NCBI RefSeq assembly: GCF_900112355.1
Contig: NZ_FOLM01000001.1
Coordinates: 231,276 to 295,275, forward strand
DNA: 64,000 nt
DNA from: Streptomyces aidingensis
GTDB taxonomy: Bacteria; Actinomycetota; Actinomycetes; Streptomycetales; Streptomycetaceae
Direction of reading: 5' to 3'
Part shown: positions 56,055-64,000 of the stretch, in pieces
Layout of the letters: every line of letters begins with the position of its first letter
Position numbering within the stretch: the first letter of the stretch is position 1
Translations under genes and position numbers: made by a program
The notes under the pieces: generated by a model
What the model was told of the DNA's origin: nothing
The model's input: the letters and a program-made list of their open reading frames with translations, nothing else
The model's database searches: none

Positions 56055-56474
56055 GTGGTGGTCGAGGTGACGACGAGTGAACGGGGCGGCTCCCGGCGTT
56101 ATCCGGAGGTGACCTGGGACACCGCCCGGCCGCAGGGCGGCGGGCGGACCGCGGGCGGCGGCTATCCGGCGCCGGTGCGGCAGTGGCCGCTGCTGACCGT
56201 GCTGGCCGGCACGCTGGCCGGCCTGCTGGTGATGACGGTCAGCGGCTTCCGGATCGGGCTGCTGATCGTGGGCTGCTCGGTGCTGGCCGGGGGCGTGCTG
56301 CGGCTGGTGCTGCCGGCCGTGGGGATGCTGGCGGTGCGCTCCCGGTTCACGGATGTGGTGACCTATGGGGCGCTCGGCACCCTGATCGTGCTGCTGACCC
56401 TGATGGCGCAGCCGGACCCCTGGCTGGAACTGCCGTTCCTCAAGGACATACTCCGGTTCTCGGCCGGCGACTGA
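56055..56474 (+). CDS. DUF3017 membrane protein
   Basis: A 139-residue protein with about three hydrophobic segments (PLLTVLAGTLAGLLVMTVSG, GLLIVGCSVLAGGVLRLVL, VVTYGALGTLIVLLTLMA). In actinobacteria DUF3017 genes commonly follow folD, as here 30 bp downstream. Function unknown. The exact GTG used is uncertain (56055 or 56067). Confidence 0.8.
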   Translation: MVVEVTTSERGGSRRYPEVTWDTARPQGGGRTAGGGYPAPVRQWPLLTVLAGTLAGLLVMTVSGFRIGLLIVGCSVLAGGVLRLVLPAVGMLAVRSRFTDVVTYGALGTLIVLLTLMAQPDPWLELPFLKDILRFSAGD

Positions 56475-56514
56475 CGCCGCGTCACCGCGGCCGCCCGGCC
56501 GGTCGCCCGGCCGG

Positions 56515-57588
56515 TCAGCCGACGTTGTGGGCGGCGGGGGGTTCGGCCTCGGCCTCGGCCTCCATCCGCTCCAGCACCTGCTCGGCGGAGCGGCCGATCC
56601 AGAAGCCGGTCTTCTCCGGGTTCGCCGCCACCCACTGGGCCGCCGCTCCCTCGGGGGTCAGCCCCTTGTCCGCGATCAGCCGGGCCACCTCGTTCTGGTC
56701 CTCGGTGGACCACCGGAAGGCCCGGAGGAACTCCACCGCCTCGCCGCCCGTCCCGGCGAACTCGGCGTTCAGATACTTGCGCAGCGGGATGTCCGGATAG
56801 CCGCAGCGCACCCGCTCCGGATCGGTGCGGCAGCCGGGGGTGTACGGCGGCAGCTCCACCTCGGTCATCGTTATCTCGGAGTTCAGCCAGTGCGGCTGCC
56901 ACCAGTTGGCCAGCACCGGGATGCCCGTCCGGTCGGCGGTGCGCAGCGCCTCGATCAGCTCCTCCTCGCTGCCCGCCGCCACCACGGTCAGCTCCAGGCC
57001 GAGCTGGTCGATGAGGCTCCGGTCGAAGGAGGCGTCGTCCGGGTGGCCGAGCAGCAGACGTCCGCGCCCGCCGGTCGCGGCGGTGGCGAAGTCGCCGGTG
57101 CGCCCGGCCAGGCCCTCCCAGGTGCGGACCTCCGGGTGGGCCACGGCGTAGTCGCCGGTCACGAACCAGCCGACGTGCCCGACCGGCCCCAGCTCACCGG
57201 CCGGGACCACGGTCTGGCGCCGGCGGATGTACAGCTCCTGCTTGTCCGGGCTGGCGCCCCAGTCCTCCAGGACGATGTGCACCTCGCCGGAGTCCAGCAG
57301 GTCCCAGGCCCGGTCCGGGTCGGTGTCGACGAGCTCGACCGGGACGCCGAGCTGGTGCTCCAGCACATAGGCGGCGACGGCGGCATTGGCCTGGCCGCCG
57401 GCCCAGCCGGGCACCGCGATGGACACCTTGCCGTCGAAGCCCGCCGAGGCGGCGGCGCCCGTGTCCTCCTGGCCCCGGGCGCTGCCGGGAACGCAGCCGC
57501 CGAGCATGCCGAGGGTGCTCAGCGCGGTCAGAGTCGCCAGGAGCACCCGGACGGGCAGCGCGGAGCGGCCCCGGCGGCTGGGCTTCAT
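56515..57588 (-). CDS. Glycine betaine/choline ABC transporter substrate-binding lipoprotein, second copy
   Basis: A 357-residue OpuAC-type binding protein with lipobox LGGC (STLGMLGGCVPG). Ligand-site aromatic residues appear in VPGWAGGQANAAV and LANWWQPHWLNSEI. It is clearly homologous to the binding protein upstream but only moderately similar. It lies beyond a strong terminator, so it is separately transcribed, and its upstream region has two inverted repeats. It may have different ligand preference while sharing the permease. The ATG at 57588 has GGAG eleven bases upstream. Confidence 0.9.
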   Translation of the reverse strand: MKPSRRGRSALPVRVLLATLTALSTLGMLGGCVPGSARGQEDTGAAASAGFDGKVSIAVPGWAGGQANAAVAAYVLEHQLGVPVELVDTDPDRAWDLLDSGEVHIVLEDWGASPDKQELYIRRRQTVVPAGELGPVGHVGWFVTGDYAVAHPEVRTWEGLAGRTGDFATAATGGRGRLLLGHPDDASFDRSLIDQLGLELTVVAAGSEEELIEALRTADRTGIPVLANWWQPHWLNSEITMTEVELPPYTPGCRTDPERVRCGYPDIPLRKYLNAEFAGTGGEAVEFLRAFRWSTEDQNEVARLIADKGLTPEGAAAQWVAANPEKTGFWIGRSAEQVLERMEAEAEAEPPAAHNVG

Positions 57589-57602
57589 ATGGACGTGTCT
57601 CC

Positions 57603-57633
57603 ACTGTGTCAACCGGCGTTCCACAGACACAGT
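57603..57633. promoter_or_regulatory. Inverted repeat in the promoter of the second binding-protein gene
   Basis: ACTGTGTC (57603-57610) and GACACAGT (57626-57633) with a 15-base spacer, directly upstream of the ribosome site. A -10-like TACTGT overlaps one arm. Candidate operator for an osmo- or choline-responsive regulator. Confidence 0.4.
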
Positions 57634-57675
57634 AGCCACACGGATCGGCCCCGGGAAGCGGACCGGGTGAAGACT

Positions 57676-57690
57676 GCTGCACAGTGCAGC
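57676..57690. promoter_or_regulatory. Short perfect palindrome GCTGCAC-A-GTGCAGC
   Basis: Two 7-base arms around a single A, about 90 bp upstream of the second binding-protein gene and between the terminator and its promoter. Possible operator. Confidence 0.35.
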
Positions 57691-57717
57691 CGGGCCCCGT
57701 TCCGGCGCGGCCGGGGC

Positions 57718-57753
57718 GGCCGTCCGGGACCGGGCGGCCGGTCCCGGACGGCC
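57718..57753 (-). terminator. Terminator after the main betaine transport operon
   Basis: Perfect 14-bp stem GGCCGTCCGGGACC (57718-57731) and GGTCCCGGACGGCC (57740-57753), loop of 8, 20 bp past the first binding-protein stop. Confidence 0.8.
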
Positions 57754-57772
57754 GTGGGCCGGGTGGCCGGGC

Positions 57773-58783
57773 TCAGCCCTCGGCGGGCAGCCAGGCCTGG
57801 ACCTTGTCCGGGTTCTGAGCCACCCACTGCTCGGCGGCGGCCTCCGGCTCCATGCCCTCGCCCTGGATCAACTGGGCCACGAGCTCCTGGTCCGCGGTGT
57901 CCCACTGGAAGTTCTTCAGGAACTCCGCGGCCTCCCCGCCGTTCTCGGCGAAGTCGGCGTTCAGATACTTGGGCAGGTTGACGTCCGGGTAGGCGCAGGC
58001 GACCTTCGACAGGTCCTCGTAGCACTCCTCGCTGTACGGCGGCAGCTCCACCTCCACCAGCTCGACCTCGGCGTTCAGCCAGTGCGGGGTCCACCAGTAG
58101 GTGAGCAGCGGGGTGCCCTCCCGGTCGGCGCGCTGGATGGCGGAGATCAGGGCCTCCTCACTGCCCGCCTCGACCACCTGGAAGTCCAGGCCGAGCTCGC
58201 GCACGATCTCCTTGTCGTAGCTGGTGTAGCCGGGGTCGCCGTTGAGGAGCTGGCCCTTGTCGCCGGACTCGGCGGTCCGGAAGTCCTCGGCCAGGTCGTT
58301 CAGGCCCTCCCAGGTCTTCACCTCGGGGTGGGCGTCGGCGTACGCCTTGGGCACGAACCAGCCGATGTGGCCGACCACGCCCAGCTCGCCGCCGGGAACG
58401 ACGGACTTCTTCTCCTCCAGGTACAGCTCCTCCTTCTCCGGGGCGCCGCCCCAGTCCTCCAGGATGGCGTGGATGGAGCCGTCGTCCAGGCCGTCCCAGG
58501 CCAGGGTTTCGTCGATCTGGCGCACCTCGACGGTGACGTCCAGCTCGGTCTCCAGTACATGCTTGGCGACGGCCACGTTGGCGGCGGCGCCGACCCAGTT
58601 GGGCTCGGCAATGACGACGGTGTCGTAGCCCTGTCCTTCGCCGCCGTTGTCGCTGCCGCCGTCCTGCCCGCCGGCGTCCGGCCGGTCGGTCTCGGCGGCG
58701 CCGCAGGCGGTGAGGGCCAGCAGGGCCAGCACTCCGGTGCCGGCGGCGAGGGCGGTACGGCGGGCGGGGGTGCGCTTGCGCAT
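57773..58783 (-). CDS. Glycine betaine/choline ABC transporter substrate-binding lipoprotein
   Basis: A 336-residue OpuAC-type protein. Lipobox LTAC (LALLALTACGAAE). Ligand-binding aromatics are in AEPNWVGAAANVAVA and LTYWWTPHWLNAEV. The acidic surface and CYEDLSKVACAYPDV cysteine pair match streptomycete betaine-binding proteins. The start has AAGGAG nine bases upstream. It is the third transporter component in the operon (ATPase, permease, binding protein). Confidence 0.93.
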   Translation of the reverse strand: MRKRTPARRTALAAGTGVLALLALTACGAAETDRPDAGGQDGGSDNGGEGQGYDTVVIAEPNWVGAAANVAVAKHVLETELDVTVEVRQIDETLAWDGLDDGSIHAILEDWGGAPEKEELYLEEKKSVVPGGELGVVGHIGWFVPKAYADAHPEVKTWEGLNDLAEDFRTAESGDKGQLLNGDPGYTSYDKEIVRELGLDFQVVEAGSEEALISAIQRADREGTPLLTYWWTPHWLNAEVELVEVELPPYSEECYEDLSKVACAYPDVNLPKYLNADFAENGGEAAEFLKNFQWDTADQELVAQLIQGEGMEPEAAAEQWVAQNPDKVQAWLPAEG

Positions 58784-58876
58784 GGGTTCGTTCTCCTTGC
58801 CGGGGTCGTTACGGGGGTTGGTATCGGGGTTGTTGCGGGGCCGGCCGGGGGGAGCCGGGCGGCCCGGGCGGCCGGT

Positions 58877-60957
58877 TCAGGGCCGGGACCTCCCGGCCCG
58901 GTCACCGCGGCCGGTGCCGGGGCCGGGGGCGGCGTCCCGGCCGGGCTGGGTGATCCGGTCCAGCAGCAGGCCGAGGCAGACGATGGCCGCGCCGGCCGGC
59001 AGGCCCACGCCCAGGTCGCCGCGCTGGAGCCCGTAGACGGTGTCGAAGCCCAGCGCGCCGCCGCCGACCAGACCCCCGACCACCACCACGGCCAGCACCA
59101 GCACCACGCCCTGGTTGACGGCCAGCAGCAGCTGGGCACGGGCCAGCGGCAGCTGCACCTGGCGCAGCTGCTGCCAGGGTGTGGCGCCCAGCGAGCGGGA
59201 CGCCTCCAGCACGGTGGCGTCCACCTGCCGCACCCCCTGGGTGGTGATCCGCACCACGGCCGGCAGGGCGTACACCACGGCCGCGGTGATGGCCGCGATC
59301 CGGCCGACGCCGAACAGCGCCACCACCGGGATCAGATAGATGAACTGCGGCATGGTCTGGAGCACGTCCAGCACCGGCCGCAGCAGCTTCTCCAGCAGCG
59401 GGCGGCGGGCGGCCGCAATGCCGGCCGCGAAGCCGATCAGCAGGGTGAGCAGCAGCGCGCCCAGCACCTGGGAGAGGGTGTTGAGGGACTTGTCCCACAG
59501 CCCGAGCACGCCGATGGCGGCCAGCGCGCCCATCGCGGTGAGGGCGCTGCGCAGGCGCCCGGCCAGGAAGCCGAGCACCCCGGCCAGCGGCAGCAGGGCC
59601 CACCAGGGGATGGCGGTGAGGCCGTCCCGCAGCGGGTTGAGCACCCAGAGGGTGAAGTTCTCCGCCCAGGTCAGGGTGCCGCCGACCAGCGGGACGCCCG
59701 AGCCGAGGTTCACCACCATCCAGTCCACGGTGTCGTTGACCGGGTCGGCGATGGAGAAGGTCCAGCCGTCCGGCCAGGCGCCCAGGCCCAGCGCCACCCG
59801 GCCGAGCAGCCAGGCGGCGACGGTGGCGGCCACGGTCACGGCCAGGGGCAGCGCGGCGGCGGCCCGGCCGGTGCCGGCGCCGGGGTGCTCCAGCCGTTCG
59901 CCGGCCGCGGCGGTGGTGCGGTCCAGCCAGATCGCGATCAGCACGATGGCGATGCCGGCGGTCAGCGCCTTGCCGATGTCCTGGGTGCGCAGCCCGTCGA
60001 AGACCTGGTCGCCGAGGCCGCCCGCGCCGATGATCGAGGCGATGACCACCATGGACAGCGCCATCATGATCGTCTGGTTGAGGCCGAGCAGCATCCGGGG
60101 ACGGGCCAGCGGCAGCCGGGCGGTCAGCAGCCGCTGCCAGGGGCCCGCGCCGAGCGAACGGGCGCACTCCAGGGCCGCCGGATCGGCCTCGCGCAGGCCG
60201 AGGGCGGTCAGCCGGGCCATGGGCGGCGCGGCGTAGATCACGGTGGCGAACAGGGCGGGTGCCGTGCCGATGCCGAAGAGCAGCACAAAGGGCAGCAGAT
60301 AGGCGAAGGCGGGCAGCACCTGCATGGTGTCGAAGACCGGGCGCAGCGCGCGGCCGGCGCGGTCGGAGAGACCGGCGGCCAGGCCGAGCAGCAGGCCCAG
60401 CACGGCGGACAGCGTCACCGCCACCACCATCAGGGCCAGGGTCAGCATGGCGTGCGGCCACATGCCGAGCAGGCCGATGGCGGCGAAGGCGGCGAGCGCG
60501 GTGCCGGCCGTGGTGAGGGCGCGCGGGCGGGTGCCGCCGCCCGCTGCGGCCCAGGCGCCCAGGGTGGCGGCGACGGTGACGCCGGGCCAGCCCAGGCCCT
60601 GGAGGACCGCGAGGGCGGTGTCCACCGCGCTGTTCACGTTGTTGCTGAGATGCAGCAGGAAGTAGAGGAACAGCGGGTGCGAGTCGCGGTTGAGGATCAG
60701 CCAGCGGTTGAGCTCGTCCAGCGGCGTCTCCGCGTCCCAGGTCCAGGAGCCGGGCCATGCCGCGTCGCCCGCCAGCACCGCGCCGGCCAGGGCGAACAGC
60801 GCCGCCGCGACGACCAGATACACCCGCCCGCCGAGCGCCCGCGCGGCCCCGGCGGACTTCGCCGCCACCCCGCCGCCTCCGGCCGGCGCGGCCGGCCCGT
60901 CCGGGCCGGCGGCGGTGGCCGGGACCCTGGCGGCCAGGGAGGGCTTTGTCGTGCCGG

Positions 60958-60961
<4 letters not shown>
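58877..60961 (-). CDS. Glycine betaine/choline ABC permease, double-domain
   Basis: A 694-residue permease carrying two complete binding-protein-dependent transport domains. The two EAA-type loops are [20 protein letters not shown] (first half) and [20 protein letters not shown] (second half), each with its own set of about six membrane segments, plus extra N-terminal segments. Usual ProW/OpuAB subunits have one such domain and about 280-350 residues, so this is an in-frame fusion that supplies both channel halves. Its ATG overlaps the ATPase stop (ATGA). Confidence 0.93.
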
Positions 60962-62081
<1,120 letters not shown>

Positions 62082-62085
<4 letters not shown>

Positions 62086-63758
62086 CGTGCGTTCTCTCCG
62101 CTCTGTTCGGGGTGGGCCCGTCGTCGTGGTGCGGGAATCCGGGGCGCCGCCGGGGCGGCGGAGGAGTCCGCGCGCAGCAGGGCGGCGGCCCGCTCGCCGG
62201 TCATCAGCACGCCGACCATGGGGTTGACCGCCGGGATGGTGGGGAAGACCGAGGCGTCCGCGATCCGCAGGTTCGCCAGGCCGCGCACCCGCAGCGCGGG
62301 GTCGACGACGGCCAGGGGGTCGTCCGGCGCGCCCATCCGGCAGGTGCCCGCCGGGTGGTAGACGGTGTGCGCGGCGCGGCGCGCGTAGGCGCTGAGCTCC
62401 TCGTCGGTGACCAGTTCCGGCCCCGGGCACACCTCGCGGCCCAGCCAGCCGGCCAGCGGCTCCTGCCGGGCCACCTCGCGGGCGATCCGGATGCCGTCCA
62501 CCAGGGTGCGGGCGTCGTAGCCGTCCGGGTCGCTGAAGTAGCGGAAGTCCAGCGCCGGCTTGACCGCCGGGTCGGCGCTGGTCAGGTAGAGCCGGCCGCG
62601 GCTGCGCGGCTTGGGGATGTTGGGGGTCATGGAGACGCCGTGCGGCGGTCGCCGGTAGCCCAGCCGTTCCGGATTGTCGGTGAACGGGATCTGGTAGAAG
62701 TGGAACATCAGGTCCGGGCCGGGCGAGGCCGGGTCCCGGCGGACGAACAGCCCGGCGTCGGAGTCCATCGCCGAGTTGTCCGGGATGGGCCCGTGGGTCT
62801 CCCAGACGATCACCGACTCGGGGTGGTCCAGCAGGTTCTCGCCCACCCCCGGCAGATCGTGGACCACGGGGATGTCCAGCTTCTCCAGGTCCCGGGCCGG
62901 GCCGATGCCGGAGTGCAGCAGCAGCCGCGGGGTGTCCACGGCGCCCGCGCAGAGCACCACCTCGCGCCGGGCGCGCAGCAGCGACAGCGCGCCGTCCGCG
63001 CCGCGCACCCGCACTCCGCGCACCCGGCCGTCGCGCCCCAGCTCCACCCGGTAGGCCCAGGTCTCCAGCAGCAGCGTCAGATGGGGGCGGTCGCCGGCCC
63101 GCAGATGGGGGTGGAGATAGGCCGCCGAGGCGGAGGACCGCTGGTTGGTCTCGGGGTGGTAGGCCAGATCGAAGAAGCCGGTGCCCTCGGTGAACGGCTC
63201 CCGGTTGAAGCCCTCGATGAGCGGCACGCCCAGGGCGTGGTGGGCGGCGGTGACGAAGTCGCGGGCGATCGCGTTGCGGTCCGCCGCGCCGACCGGCACG
63301 ATCCGGTTGCGCAGCCGCGCCCAGTAGGGCTCCATGGCGTCGGCGCCCCAGCCGGCCGCGCCCGCGGCCTCCCACTCGGCCCAGTCCGAGGGCAGGGGCT
63401 TGAAGCTGATCAGGGTGTTGTGCGAGGAGCAGCCGCCGAGCACCCGGGCCCGGCTGTGCCGGATGTGGGAGTTGCCGTGCGGCTGCACGGTGGTGGGGTA
63501 GTCGTAGTCGAGTTCGCCGCCGAGCAGGCCCATCCAGCGGCGCAGGGTGAGCACCTCGGGGCGGTCCAGGTCGCTGGGGCCGCCCTCGATCAGGGCGACG
63601 GTGGTGCCGGGCTCCTCGGCCAGCCGGGAGGCGATGACGCATCCGGCGGTTCCGCCGCCGACCACCACATAGTCGTATTCGGTGTCGTACCCGGTGCCGT
63701 ATTCGGTTCCGGATGCGGGGGTGTCGTGCCGCGGATGGCTGTTGTGCTGGGGATGCAT
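62082..63758 (-). CDS. betA: Choline dehydrogenase/oxidase-type GMC flavoprotein
   Basis: A 558-residue GMC oxidoreductase that would oxidise choline to betaine aldehyde. FAD motif [23 protein letters not shown] block [15 protein letters not shown], second signature [16 protein letters not shown], and the catalytic His in [13 protein letters not shown] near the C-terminus. The sequence has a Tyr/Gly-rich N-terminal extension ([13 protein letters not shown]) of about 28 residues. Its stop overlaps the transporter ATPase start, so uptake and oxidation are coupled in one operon. Whether it is an oxidase or dehydrogenase cannot be told. Confidence 0.9.
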
Positions 63759-63840
63759 GAATGCCGCCGGTGGGTGTCGTGCTGCGGGTCGTACGGGGAA
63801 CGGGGAACGGGGACGGGGGGACGGAAGGGATGGCGCGTGG

Positions 63841-64000
63841 TCAGCCCGCGAACCAGCGGGTGGGGGCGGGCCGGAGGTTTTCGTAGATGTGCTTGGTCTC
63901 GCGGTATTCGGCCAGGCCCGAGGGGCCCAGTTCGCGGCCGGTGCCGGAGCGGCCGAAGCCGCCCCATTCGGCCTGCGGCAGATACGGGTGGTAGTCGTTG
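63841..64000 (-). CDS. betB: Betaine-aldehyde dehydrogenase, C-terminal end (5' part outside window)
   Basis: Only the last 52 residues are in the window, beginning NDYHPYLPQAEWGGFGRSGT and ending NLRPAPTRWFAG. These match the C-terminal hallmark of NAD-dependent betaine-aldehyde dehydrogenases (AEWGGF...SG.GRELG...LxEYxExKHIY). It would convert betaine aldehyde to glycine betaine. It lies 82 bp upstream of betA on the same strand, likely the same operon. Confidence 0.88.
   Translation of the reverse strand, partial: NDYHPYLPQAEWGGFGRSGTGRELGPSGLAEYRETKHIYENLRPAPTRWFAG

Overview
The window is a chromosomal segment of a high-GC actinomycete, almost certainly a Streptomyces or close relative. 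The signs are very high G+C at third codon positions, many GTG starts, LAXTG-type (class E sortase) surface-protein sorting, WhiJ/DUF397 regulator clusters, PspC-domain two-component signalling, a perfect CebR-type operator, and the core order icmB-sucC-sucD...purN-purH...folD, which I recall from the central chromosome of S. coelicolor (from memory, not searched). No prophage, insertion sequence, CRISPR array, rRNA or tRNA was recognised.

Layout. 1-4.2 kb: 3' part of a succinic-semialdehyde-type dehydrogenase, a GMC oxidoreductase with a four-cysteine cluster, and a sortase-anchored protein with a Gly-Asp/Glu-Thr repeat stalk. 4.9-7.3 kb: chorismate mutase, preceded by a probable aromatic leader peptide/attenuator, divergent from guaA. 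7.3-9.7 kb: zinc-ribbon/ECF sigma fusion followed by an SDR-like protein lacking the usual catalytic residues. 9.7-12.7 kb: DsbA-CcdA thiol-redox pair, a sigma-factor remnant and a Uma2 nuclease. 12.8-16.9 kb: PspC-type sensor kinase/regulator pair divergent from a PspC protein and a small membrane protein. 17.2-20.5 kb: DoxX, a DsbA-like protein without the CxxC motif, a small membrane protein and an NlpC/P60 hydrolase.

20.9-27.0 kb is the most unusual part: a PP2C phosphatase, a kinase-fold protein, a VWA protein and a membrane-anchored exported protein lie in one probable operon, convergent with a Ser/Thr kinase carrying a beta-propeller. The first three resemble the TerY-P signalling triad, but no ter genes are present and the phosphatase and kinase-like proteins carry their own membrane anchors.

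27.4-46.6 kb is mostly conserved: DUF1707 protein, PcrA helicase, M23 peptidase, cobalamin-binding mutase subunit, succinyl-CoA ligase, a membrane-tailed ECF-like sigma, DUF6350 protein, and PurN/PurH. Inserted in it is a regulatory island (39.2-42.1 kb): HPr-kinase-like protein, anti-sigma-like ATPase, WhiJ-type HTH regulator and two tandemly duplicated DUF397 genes. 46.7-54.9 kb: a CebR-site-controlled carbohydrate esterase with cellulose-binding module, a YefM-YoeB toxin-antitoxin pair, and several exported proteins (Excalibur, alpha/beta hydrolase, HNH nuclease, RDD). 55.1-56.5 kb: folD and a DUF3017 protein.

56.5-64.0 kb is an osmoprotection locus on the minus strand: betaine aldehyde dehydrogenase (partial), choline dehydrogenase, ABC ATPase, a double-length permease and a binding protein, followed beyond a strong terminator by a second binding protein. 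Together they would import choline/glycine betaine and oxidise choline to glycine betaine.
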